A stretch of DNA of 64,000 nucleotides from Epilithonimonas vandammei (GTDB lineage: Bacteria > Bacteroidota > Bacteroidia > Flavobacteriales > Weeksellaceae), in the NCBI RefSeq assembly GCF_003860525.1, contig NZ_CP034161.1:1116001-1180000 (forward strand), written 5' to 3'. The stretch's first letter is position 1. Each line of letters begins with the position of its first letter. Of this stretch, positions 8,634-16,844 are shown in pieces. The notes below the pieces were generated by a model. That model saw only the letters and a list, made by a program, of their open reading frames with translations, searched no databases and was not told where the DNA came from. A program made the translations under genes and the position numbers.

Positions 8634-8710
8634 AAATAACCTAATTAATATTAATTGAGTTATTCAAATAGCCTAATTAATATTAATTAAGTCGTTTAAA
8701 TAACCTAATT
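8634..8710. repeat. Three AT-rich direct repeats with 32-bp period
   Basis: Copies of AAATARCCTAATTAA start at 8634, 8666 and 8698. The first two continue into TATTAATTRAG; the third is shorter. Each of the first two includes the perfect palindrome AATTAATATTAATT. Exact 32-bp spacing, about three helical turns, suggests a protein-binding array for the minus-strand operon promoter, but this is inference. Confidence 0.7.
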
Positions 8711-8756
8711 AACAATTTTAATAATTTTCATAATTATGTTTTACAAAAATTATAAC

Positions 8757-8793
8757 TGTTCATTTCCGTACAAAAAGTGTCCGATAATGAACA
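8757..8793 (+). promoter_or_regulatory. Paired NtrC-type enhancer sites
   Basis: Two 16-bp sites of the form TGTNCNNNNNNGNACA are present: TGTTCATTTCCGTACA (8757-8772) and TGTCCGATAATGAACA (8778-8793). Their starts are 21 bp apart, two helical turns, and they lie about 65-100 bp upstream of the sigma-54 promoter. The outer halves also form a perfect 11-bp inverted repeat (8754-8764 with 8786-8796). The likely ligand is the divergent response regulator (6100-7461). Confidence 0.7.
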
Positions 8794-8856
8794 GTTTTAA
8801 AATTAATAAATTGATGTTTAATCACATTTACAGAGCGTTACAAGATTATAAATTTG

Positions 8857-8871
8857 TGGCACTTACCTTGT
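8857..8871 (+). promoter_or_regulatory. Sigma-54 (-24/-12) promoter of the efflux operon
   Basis: TGGCACTTACCTTGTG matches the sigma-54 consensus TGGCAC-N5-TTGC with the invariant GG at -24 and a G at the -12 position, correctly spaced; only the C after TTG is T. Transcription would begin near 8883, giving a leader of about 20 nt to the adaptor ATG at 8905. Confidence 0.75.
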
Positions 8872-8904
8872 GTAATTATCTGTAAGTAAAACAGTTATCT
8901 AATT

Positions 8905-10146
8905 ATGGATACGAAAATAGTAAAAAAGAAATCCAAACTAAAATTTGTCTTAATCATCATTGCTTCCGCAGTTGCGATTGCGATTTTTGGATGGTATTTC
9001 TTAAACCAGAAAAAAACTTATAATGTAAAATCGGAAGATATTACGATTGATGAAGTAACCAATGGAAAATTTGAAGATATGTTGATGGTAACTGCGCAGA
9101 CGCAATCTCTTAATTCTTCTCTTGTAAATGTTTTGGAAGGCGGTGCTGTAAAAGAAATTTTTGCGGAAGATGGACAAATGCTGACGAAAGGACAACCAAT
9201 CGCAAGAGTTTATAATCCAAATACGGAATTCAATTATCTGAATCAGGAAACAGGAATTATGCAGCAGATCAGCCAAATGAGAAGTTCGCTTTTGGAATTA
9301 AAGAATCAGGAATTCAATCAGGATAAAGAATTGTTGCAGTCTCAAAATGATTATAATACGGCGTTGCAGACTTTTAATCTTCAAAAAAGATTGTACGATG
9401 CGGAAATCGGAAAGAAAACCGATTATGATATTGCACTTCAGAATTTGAATTATCAAAAAGACAGAAAACAAATCGTAGAAAAAGGAGCTTCCAACGAGAA
9501 ACTTTCGAGAAATTCTCAATTTTCAGCCATCAATAATTCCATTAATCAAATGGAAAAAAGTTTAAATATTCTTCGTTCCAACAAAAATAATTTCCTGATA
9601 ATGTCGCCTGCTTCAGGAAGATTATCATCGTTCAATATTTCTCTTGGTCAGAATTTGACAAGTGGAGAAAGTATTGGAAAAATCGATTTGATGGGCGGTT
9701 ACAAATTAGTCGCAAAAGTCGATGAATATTACATTAATAAATTAACGAACGGAATCAAAGGAACGCTTGATAACAACGGAAAAGAATACGAAGTCATCAT
9801 CACAAAAATTCTTCCTGAAGTGAAAGACGGACAGTTTTCTGTGGAACTGAATTTCATTGATGCAAAAATTGAAAACCTAAAAATAGGAATGACATTCGGA
9901 GTGAAACTGAAATTGTCTGCCGACACGCAAAGTATGATGATTCCGAAAGGGAATTTCTACAAAGACACCAATGGAAAATGGATTTTTGTAGTGAAAAATA
10001 ACAAAGCCGAAAAAAGAAATATTAGTTTGGGAAGAGAAAATCCTCTTTATTATGAAGTGACTTCTGGATTGAAACAAGGCGAATCTGTGATTACTTCGGA
10101 TTATTCTGAACTGAAAAAATATGAAATTTTAGATATTAGAAAATAG
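8905..10146 (+). CDS. HlyD/MacA-type periplasmic adaptor of an ABC efflux system
   Basis: 413 residues with one N-terminal membrane anchor (LKFVLIIIASAVAIAIFGWY, about 13-33), a lipoyl-like half motif (VKEIFAEDGQMLTKGQPIA), a long coiled-coil hairpin region (about 105-230), the second half (LIMSPASGRLSSFNISLG) and a beta-barrel and membrane-proximal domain. Membrane fusion proteins of this class bridge an inner-membrane ABC exporter and TolC. First gene of a six-gene efflux operon, directly behind the predicted sigma-54 promoter. The exported substrate cannot be read from the sequence. Confidence 0.92.
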   Translation: MDTKIVKKKSKLKFVLIIIASAVAIAIFGWYFLNQKKTYNVKSEDITIDEVTNGKFEDMLMVTAQTQSLNSSLVNVLEGGAVKEIFAEDGQMLTKGQPIARVYNPNTEFNYLNQETGIMQQISQMRSSLLELKNQEFNQDKELLQSQNDYNTALQTFNLQKRLYDAEIGKKTDYDIALQNLNYQKDRKQIVEKGASNEKLSRNSQFSAINNSINQMEKSLNILRSNKNNFLIMSPASGRLSSFNISLGQNLTSGESIGKIDLMGGYKLVAKVDEYYINKLTNGIKGTLDNNGKEYEVIITKILPEVKDGQFSVELNFIDAKIENLKIGMTFGVKLKLSADTQSMMIPKGNFYKDTNGKWIFVVKNNKAEKRNISLGRENPLYYEVTSGLKQGESVITSDYSELKKYEILDIRK

Positions 10147-10245
10147 ACTGATAGATAATAGACATTAGACAAAAAATTTAATTCAATTACTAATTTATAA
10201 TAGGCTAAGAACTATCAACCAACAACTAAAAACAATCAATTAATT

Positions 10246-10968
10246 ATGATAAACATCACCAACCTTTCAAAAGTCTATAAAACCGAAGACGTCCAAACCA
10301 ATGCGCTTAACAATGTAAGCCTGCAAATCAAAGAAGGCGAATTTGTTGCAATAATGGGACCTTCAGGTTGTGGGAAATCGACTTTTCTTAATATTCTTGG
10401 ACTTTTGGACAGCGCGTCTTCTGGTTCTTATCAGTTTGAATCCATTGAAACCATCGGAACTTCTGAAAAGAAAAAATCGGAGATCAGAAAGAAAAACATC
10501 GGTTTCATTTTCCAGAATTTTAATCTGATTGATGAATTAACAGTTTATGAAAACATCGAATTGCCTTTGATTTACAATGGCGTTTCTTCTTCGGAAAGAA
10601 AAAGACGAGTGGAAGAAATTATGGAGAAAATCAACATTGCTCACAGGGCAAAACATTATCCGCAGCAGCTTTCCGGAGGACAACAACAGAGAGCAGCGGT
10701 TGCAAGAGCTTTGGTAACGAGACCAAAATTGATTTTGGCCGATGAGCCAACCGGGAATCTTGACAGCTCCAACGGAAATGAGGTAATGAATCTCCTGGCA
10801 GAACTTCACAGAGAAGGTTCTACAATTGCAATGGTAACGCACTCTTCCTATGATGCGGGCTACGCTTCCAGAATCGTAAATATGAAAGACGGCGAGATTT
10901 TCAGTGAAGAACATTCTTCTCAAAGAAAAGATGTTTTCGAAAAAGCAGACGCAAAAAACTTTGAGTAA
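10246..10968 (+). CDS. ABC transporter ATPase, MacB/LolD type
   Basis: 240 residues with Walker A GPSGCGKST, Q loop FIFQNFNLIDEL, signature LSGGQQQR, Walker B LILADEPTG and H loop VTHSS. The class works with FtsX-type permeases that move substrates by mechanotransmission through the periplasm rather than pumping across the membrane. It lies 99 bp after the adaptor and 92 bp before the first permease; both gaps carry repeats rich in CAACTAACAAC/GTTGTTAGTTG that can pair. Confidence 0.95.
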   Translation: MINITNLSKVYKTEDVQTNALNNVSLQIKEGEFVAIMGPSGCGKSTFLNILGLLDSASSGSYQFESIETIGTSEKKKSEIRKKNIGFIFQNFNLIDELTVYENIELPLIYNGVSSSERKRRVEEIMEKINIAHRAKHYPQQLSGGQQQRAAVARALVTRPKLILADEPTGNLDSSNGNEVMNLLAELHREGSTIAMVTHSSYDAGYASRIVNMKDGEIFSEEHSSQRKDVFEKADAKNFE

Positions 10969-11060
10969 AAATTTAGTTGATGGTTGTCGGTTGTTAGTTG
11001 ATGGAGATTCTCAAAACTAACAACAATCAACTAACAACAATCAACCCAAAATCAACAATT
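10969..11060. repeat. Intercistronic GTTGTTAGTTG/CAACTAACAAC inverted repeat
   Basis: The 92-bp gap contains GGTTGTTAGTTGAT near its start and ATCAACTAACAAC near its end, able to form a stem-loop in the operon mRNA. Related CAACTAACAAC-like sequence occurs in the gaps at about 6080-6095 and 10212-10225. Confidence 0.6.
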
Positions 11061-13475
11061 ATGCTAAATAACTGGCTCAAAATTGCCTTCATCAATTATA
11101 AAAAGAACTGGCTTTCTACGATTATCAATCTGTTTGGATTGACGATTGGATTGACAGGATTTATGCTCATCCTAATGCATTGGAATGATGAAGAATACTA
11201 CGAAAAATGGAATCCAAAGAAGGAAAATATCTACGCTTTCCAAACTCATAACAAAGCAGAAAATACTTATGGAAATAATATTTCTGTTCCAATGGCGGAA
11301 CGCGCTGTGAAAGTGATTCCAGAGGTTAAGGATTTCGTTTTGTTCAATGGTTCCGGAATGGGATATAAAATGACCACAAAAACCAAAACTGTTTATCAGG
11401 GAGATGGAATGTCTGTTTCTGAAAGTTTTTTCAATTTTTTTCCATTTAAATTAGTTTCAGGAAGTTATAAAGATGCTTTGAAAGGCGATAAAGTGATTGC
11501 ACTTTCCACAAAAGCAGCCAAAAATCTTTTTGGTAAAACCAATGTTGCAGGAGAAACTGTGAAATTCGATAATAGAAATTATGTAGTCACTGCAGTTTAT
11601 GAATTGCCGACCGAAAATAGCCAGATAAAACCAGAATTTATCATCGCACCTTTTGAACAGATGAAAAATGATAAAGAACAATGGGGGAATTTCAATTACG
11701 GATGTTTCTTTTTGCTTAAACCTGGAACAGATGTGGAAGCTTTACAACAGAAATTCTACGACAATATCTTTTTATTTAGAGCAAAAAGAGATGCGCAAGG
11801 TGCAGGTATAAGTCCGGTGAAATATTTGGAATTGTACGGACCAACAGGAAGTTTGTTTACACCGATTGATGAGATAAAACTGCACGCCAAAGCATCGTGG
11901 TTTGGGACAGGAGATTTCAAAACAATGATGATTCTGTTTACGCTTTCTGTTTTGATTGTTGTTTTATCAGCCATTAATTTTATTAATCTGAAGACAGCGC
12001 AGGCGTCTCAGCGAGCTAAAGAAATAGGCGTAAGAAAAGCGATTGGAAGTACAAAATCCAATCTGGTTCTTCAGTTTTTGTTGGAAACATTTATCATTTG
12101 TTTTGCGTCATATGTTTTGGCGTTAGCTTTAACAGAATTGCTTTTGCCAAGCTTCAACAAATTTTATGACAAAGAAATCGTGATGAATGATTGGCATATT
12201 TACTATTATTCATTTGCAATGGTTTTGGCTGTTACATTGATTTCGGGATTGATTCCGGCAACTTATCTCGCCAACTTCAAAGCGATAGAAACTTTGAAAG
12301 GAAATTTCGCCAGAAGTAAACACGGGATTTGGCTGAGAAACGGAATTTTGACTTTACAACTCATCATTTCATCTTTCTTCATCATTGGAGGTTTGATTGT
12401 CAATAATCAGGTGAAATATATGATGGACAAAGATCTTGGCTATAATGGAAAGCAGGTTTTTCTGATTAATTTCAGTGAGAATGTCGCAAAACCCTGGCTG
12501 AAATACGAACGTATCAAAAATGAAATGAGAAAAATCCAAGGTGTTGAAGCGGTTTCTTATGGAGAAGCAGTTCCTGGAAGTGGTAGATTCAGCAGTTCCA
12601 ATATGGATTATATGGACAAAAGTATCGACGCTCAACACGGTTCTATGGATTACGATTATCTCCAGTTTATGAATGTGAAATTGAAAAAAGGACGCTGGCT
12701 GAATCCCAATCTCGCTTCCGATACAATCTCAAATGTTTTGGTAAATGAGGCTTTTGTGAAAAAATTTGGATGGACAGATGAGCAGGCTTTGAAGAATGAA
12801 GTTCGTCCTGGATTTGACAATAAACCTTACCATATTGTGGGAATTGTAAAGGATTTCAATGTTTTCAATCCTCGTATAGATGTGGACCCAATCATATTTT
12901 TCCATTACAGAGAAACAGAATGGAAGCGATACAATGTTTATAATATCCAGTTGAAATTAAAAGCAGATGATATTGACGGGACTCTGAAAAGAATCAAAAC
13001 CTATTGGCAGAATAATGTAGAACCGGGTTATCCTTTTGATTCTTATTTTATAGATAAAAAATTTGCTGAAAGTTTTGTGAAATATAAGAAACAGCAGACT
13101 TTGTTTACGATTCTGAATGCAATGGTTTTAATGGTCGCATTGCTCGGACTATTCGCTTTATCATCATTGATGATTGAGCAGAAACTGAAAGATGTCGCCA
13201 TCAGAAAAACTTTAGGCGCATCAGACGGAACTTTGATTTTTGGTCTGACCAAGCAATTCCTTTGGATTACATTGATTGCTGTTTTAATCAGCATCCCCAT
13301 CAGTTATTACTTGATGAATGAATGGCTGAAAGATTTCGCTTACCGAATTGATATGCCGATTTTTCCATTCGTCCTCAGTTTGATTTTATTGTTGATTTTG
13401 ACATTCGCTGTCGTGAGTATTAAAGCTTATCAAGCAACAAAAGTGAATCTTGTGAAATATCTGAAATACGAATAA
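11061..13475 (+). CDS. Large FtsX-type ABC permease (first of tandem pair)
   Basis: 804 residues from ATG 11061, with two MacB_PCD-FtsX modules: an N-terminal membrane segment after LNNWLKIAFINYKKNW, a periplasmic domain (about 50-270), membrane segments near 285-410 with the conserved ASQRAKEIGVRKAIGSTK loop, a second periplasmic domain, and a C-terminal group near 680-800 with KDVAIRKTLGAS. A Met 21 codons upstream is in frame but falls inside an intercistronic repeat. It would pair with the ATPase at 10246. It is clearly paralogous to the next gene; both begin with ML-NWLKIAFINY and end with NLVKYLKYE. Confidence 0.93.
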   Translation: MLNNWLKIAFINYKKNWLSTIINLFGLTIGLTGFMLILMHWNDEEYYEKWNPKKENIYAFQTHNKAENTYGNNISVPMAERAVKVIPEVKDFVLFNGSGMGYKMTTKTKTVYQGDGMSVSESFFNFFPFKLVSGSYKDALKGDKVIALSTKAAKNLFGKTNVAGETVKFDNRNYVVTAVYELPTENSQIKPEFIIAPFEQMKNDKEQWGNFNYGCFFLLKPGTDVEALQQKFYDNIFLFRAKRDAQGAGISPVKYLELYGPTGSLFTPIDEIKLHAKASWFGTGDFKTMMILFTLSVLIVVLSAINFINLKTAQASQRAKEIGVRKAIGSTKSNLVLQFLLETFIICFASYVLALALTELLLPSFNKFYDKEIVMNDWHIYYYSFAMVLAVTLISGLIPATYLANFKAIETLKGNFARSKHGIWLRNGILTLQLIISSFFIIGGLIVNNQVKYMMDKDLGYNGKQVFLINFSENVAKPWLKYERIKNEMRKIQGVEAVSYGEAVPGSGRFSSSNMDYMDKSIDAQHGSMDYDYLQFMNVKLKKGRWLNPNLASDTISNVLVNEAFVKKFGWTDEQALKNEVRPGFDNKPYHIVGIVKDFNVFNPRIDVDPIIFFHYRETEWKRYNVYNIQLKLKADDIDGTLKRIKTYWQNNVEPGYPFDSYFIDKKFAESFVKYKKQQTLFTILNAMVLMVALLGLFALSSLMIEQKLKDVAIRKTLGASDGTLIFGLTKQFLWITLIAVLISIPISYYLMNEWLKDFAYRIDMPIFPFVLSLILLLILTFAVVSIKAYQATKVNLVKYLKYE

Positions 13476-13479
13476 TGCT

Positions 13480-13564
13480 GGAAGCTGGATGCTAGAAGAT
13501 TTTGATATTACGTTTTAAATAATTCCCGAATTACAAATCCTCCATCTTCCTGCATCCATCTTCC
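13480..13564. repeat. Inverted repeat between tandem permease genes
   Basis: GGAAGCTGGATGC (13480-13492) faces GCATCCATCTTCC (13552-13564), 12 of 13 complementary, within the 107-bp gap. It may be a REP-type hairpin in the operon mRNA. Confidence 0.6.
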
Positions 13565-13582
13565 GACAAAAAAAATAAAACT

Positions 13583-16000
13583 ATGCTAAAAAACTGGCTC
13601 AAAATAGCATTCATCAATTACCAAAAAAATTGGCTTTCTACAATCATCAATATTTTGGGATTAAGTGTTGGTCTGTGTGTTTTCCTGTTGATATTTATTC
13701 ATTGGCAAGATGAGAAATCTTACGAACAATGGATTCCGAATAAGGAGAATATCTATTTCGTGGAAAATGGCAACGCTTCATTTGGTATAATGTCAAGCTC
13801 GAGTTATCCGGAAATCTTTGTTTCTAAAGAAAAATTTAGTGAGATTGAGGATTGTTTGATTTACAATAACTGGGGGAAGCAAAAATTGAGTGTTGGTAGT
13901 AATTCAGCTTATGTTTCTGGTTCTGCTTCAGTGGATTCTTTTTTCAGATTTTTTCCTTTTGAAAAAGTGGCGGGTAATTTTCAGAATGCGCTGTCGGATA
14001 ATGGAAAAATTGCGTTATCGGATAAAACCGCAAAATTATTATTTGGCGATGATTATCTCAATGCTGTCGGAAAATCGGTAAAAAGTGATTCTAATGGTAA
14101 AGATTATGTAGTAACTGCGATTTATAAATTGGAGGAAAGTAATACGGTTTTTAAACCTGATTTTATCTACAGAAATCCTTATATGGAACAGTCCAAAGAC
14201 CAATGGACAAGTTACAGTTATAACGGATTTTTCAAGCTGAAACCAGGAACAGACATTAAAGCGTTGGAAAATAAACTTACCAAACAGATGCAGGAACAAG
14301 ACGAGATTTCTGCCAAAAAGTGGGGCTATACTATTGATAAGAAAAATCCGACAGTAGTCTATCTGACATCAATCAGCAAAATGAAACTGGATGCAAAAAG
14401 CGAAGGTGTAGAAAAAGGAGATAAAAAATCGATTATGATTCTGTTGAGCTTATCTGCATTGATTTTATTATTATCAGGAATCAATCTGATTAATCTTAAG
14501 ACTGCTCAAGCTTCTCAAAGAGCAAAAGAAGTTGGCGTAAGAAAGGTGATTGGAAGCACAAAATTAAAACTGGTTTTACAGTTTTTGCTGGAGACCTTTA
14601 TGATTTGCCTCGTCGCCTATATTGTCGCTTTTGCAATGGTTGAGCTCCTGCTTCCATCTTATAACAAATTCCTTGGTAAAGATATCAAACTCAATAACGC
14701 CAGTCTTTTCATTTACACAGGATTATTACTGATTGCTTTTTCTCTGATTTCAGGACTGATTCCTGCACTTTATCTTTCTAATTTCAAACCAATCAATACC
14801 TTGAAGGGAAATTTTTCGAGAAGCAAAAGTGGTGTTTGGTTAAGGAATTTTATTCTGACTTTACAACTTGTGATCTCATCATTTTTCATCATCTGTTCAT
14901 TGATTATTCATACACAAGTCAAGTATATGATGAATAAAGATTTGGGTTTCAAAGGTGACCAAGCGATTCAGATTAATTTCAAAAAAGGAAACTGGGAAAA
15001 TAATTTCAACGTCAATAAATACAGAAGACTGAAAATTGAATTGTCAAAAATTCCTGGTGTAACAGATGTTACGGGTTCTGTCAATTCCTTAGGAAGTGGA
15101 ACTGCTAATGCCTCGATAGTAAAATTGTCAACAGATACTACCAAAACTGTCCAGACGATGCTTGGCGGAATTGATGAAAATTTCCTGAAATTTTATAAGG
15201 TTAAGTTCCTTTCCGGACGAGATTTGGACTGGAAAAAAGCTTCAGACACAATCAACGGTGCTGTGATAAATGAAACACTTGCCGGAAAATTGGGTTATAA
15301 TCCTAAAACGGCTTTAGACAAAGAATTTTTCACAGGCTGGGACGGAAAGAAAAAATATAAAATTCTGGGTGTAGTGAAAGATATCAACTATGCAGGTGTA
15401 GAACAATCTGTTATGCCAATTGTTTATTTCAATTATGATAGAAATTGGATAAAAAACAATATGCAGAATGTTCAGATAAAAATTTCAGAAAATGATATCA
15501 ACGGAACTCTGGAACGAATCAAAGAATTTTGGTCAACAAAAGCCGAACCCGGTTATCCTTATGATTACAATTTCGTAGATAAACAATTTGCTAAAACGTT
15601 TGAGAAATTCCAGAAACAACAAACACTTTTCACAACTTTAAATATTGTGGTTTTGGTCATTGCATTGTTAGGATTATTCGCTTTGTCATCATTATTAATT
15701 GAACAAAAACTAAAAGACGTTGCCATCAAAAAAACTTTAGGCGCAGATGAAAAAACCATAGTATGGGATTTAACCAAAAGGTTTTTATTGATTTGTGTAA
15801 TTGCAGTTTTCATCAGTATTCCATTTGGATATTATGCGATGAACGAATGGCTGAAAGACTTCGCTTACAGAATCGATATGCCGATTTGGCCTTACGTTTT
15901 GAGTTTGTTTTTATTATTGATTTTAACATTCTTAGTCGTGAGTTTCAAAGCTTACCGAGCAACCAAAATCAACCTTGTTAAATATCTGAAATACGAATAA
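13583..16000 (+). CDS. Large FtsX-type ABC permease (second of tandem pair)
   Basis: 805 residues with the same two-module plan as the preceding gene: N-terminal LKNWLKIAFINYQKNW, the loop ASQRAKEVGVRKVIGSTK near residue 310, and the C-terminal loop KDVAIKKTLGAD near 710. The periplasmic domains are much more diverged than the membrane loops, as expected if the pair form a heterodimer or recognise different ligands. It is followed after a single base by the GLPGLI gene. Tandem duplication of the permease gene is the simplest origin. Confidence 0.93.
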   Translation: MLKNWLKIAFINYQKNWLSTIINILGLSVGLCVFLLIFIHWQDEKSYEQWIPNKENIYFVENGNASFGIMSSSSYPEIFVSKEKFSEIEDCLIYNNWGKQKLSVGSNSAYVSGSASVDSFFRFFPFEKVAGNFQNALSDNGKIALSDKTAKLLFGDDYLNAVGKSVKSDSNGKDYVVTAIYKLEESNTVFKPDFIYRNPYMEQSKDQWTSYSYNGFFKLKPGTDIKALENKLTKQMQEQDEISAKKWGYTIDKKNPTVVYLTSISKMKLDAKSEGVEKGDKKSIMILLSLSALILLLSGINLINLKTAQASQRAKEVGVRKVIGSTKLKLVLQFLLETFMICLVAYIVAFAMVELLLPSYNKFLGKDIKLNNASLFIYTGLLLIAFSLISGLIPALYLSNFKPINTLKGNFSRSKSGVWLRNFILTLQLVISSFFIICSLIIHTQVKYMMNKDLGFKGDQAIQINFKKGNWENNFNVNKYRRLKIELSKIPGVTDVTGSVNSLGSGTANASIVKLSTDTTKTVQTMLGGIDENFLKFYKVKFLSGRDLDWKKASDTINGAVINETLAGKLGYNPKTALDKEFFTGWDGKKKYKILGVVKDINYAGVEQSVMPIVYFNYDRNWIKNNMQNVQIKISENDINGTLERIKEFWSTKAEPGYPYDYNFVDKQFAKTFEKFQKQQTLFTTLNIVVLVIALLGLFALSSLLIEQKLKDVAIKKTLGADEKTIVWDLTKRFLLICVIAVFISIPFGYYAMNEWLKDFAYRIDMPIWPYVLSLFLLLILTFLVVSFKAYRATKINLVKYLKYE

Positions 16001-16001
16001 A

Positions 16002-16823
16002 ATGGAAAAAATAGTCATCTTAATATTTACATTAATCATCAATTTATTTTGTGCTCAAACCAACAGATTCATTTACGAAATGGAAATGAAACTTAAGGAT
16101 AAACCAATGAAAATGAATATGGTCTTGGACATCGATAAAGATTATACCAAGTTCTACGATTACGATTTTCTAAAAAATGATTCTATTAGTAAGAAAACCG
16201 GAGAAAATTGGCAAACTAATACACAATCTGACCAGTTGATTCTGAGAAAAGCTAACTCCAACGAGAACAGAGCTTTTCACGGCAATATGTTCGACTATTT
16301 TGTAATTGACTCCAAAGACGAGATGAACTGGAAAATCGAAAAAGAAACCAAGAAAAACGCTGAATATTCTTTACAAAAGGCGACTACAGATTTTGGAGGA
16401 AGAAAATGGATAGCTTGGTTTTGTTCTGCAATTCCTTTTCACGAGGGACCTTACAAATTCAGAGGTTTACCGGGATTAATTTTCGAATTACAAGATGATA
16501 AAGGCGATTATAGTTACACATTGTCAAAAAGCATCAACCTTCCCGAGACTTTTGTAACTACCAATTTTCTGGAAACACATTACGGAAATCAGCCAGTGAA
16601 AGTTACGCTTAAACAATTCCATAAAGTCAAACTCGATTATTACAGCGATCCAACAGCAGATATGAAAAATGCACTGAAAGGTGGTGGAACAGTGATTATT
16701 GGAGGCGAAAAAATTACAAGTCAAGAACAGCTTGACCAGAAAAGAAAATATATTCAGGAAAGCATCAAAAAAAATTATAATCCAATAGAATTGGATAAAG
16801 CGATTGCTTATCCTAAAAAATAA
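16002..16823 (+). CDS. GLPGLI-family secreted protein
   Basis: 273 residues with a signal peptide (KIVILIFTLIINLFCAQ, cleavage near residue 19) and the family motif GLPGLI at residues 155-160, followed by FELQDDKGDYSYTL. GLPGLI proteins (Porph_ging family) are a Bacteroidota-specific group of exported proteins without established function. The ATG lies one base after the permease stop, and the TolC gene follows 21 bp later, so it is embedded in the efflux operon. That position suggests a periplasmic accessory role in export or envelope stress, which is inference. Confidence 0.9.
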   Translation: MEKIVILIFTLIINLFCAQTNRFIYEMEMKLKDKPMKMNMVLDIDKDYTKFYDYDFLKNDSISKKTGENWQTNTQSDQLILRKANSNENRAFHGNMFDYFVIDSKDEMNWKIEKETKKNAEYSLQKATTDFGGRKWIAWFCSAIPFHEGPYKFRGLPGLIFELQDDKGDYSYTLSKSINLPETFVTTNFLETHYGNQPVKVTLKQFHKVKLDYYSDPTADMKNALKGGGTVIIGGEKITSQEQLDQKRKYIQESIKKNYNPIELDKAIAYPKK

Positions 16824-16844
16824 AATTGCCAACGTTTACCAATT

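Larger units (their letters stand above)
8595..8904. promoter_or_regulatory. Divergent regulatory intergenic region
   Basis: This 310-bp gap separates the DUF4143-regulator-kinase operon from the efflux operon. It contains three AT-rich direct repeats (8634-8710), a pair of 16-bp NtrC-type sites (8757-8793) and a sigma-54 promoter (8857-8871). No additional gene was seen. Confidence 0.8.

Noticed and set aside
8634..8710. CRISPR array
   Set aside because: Only three short AT-rich repeats with nearly identical spacers and no cas genes; better explained as binding sites.
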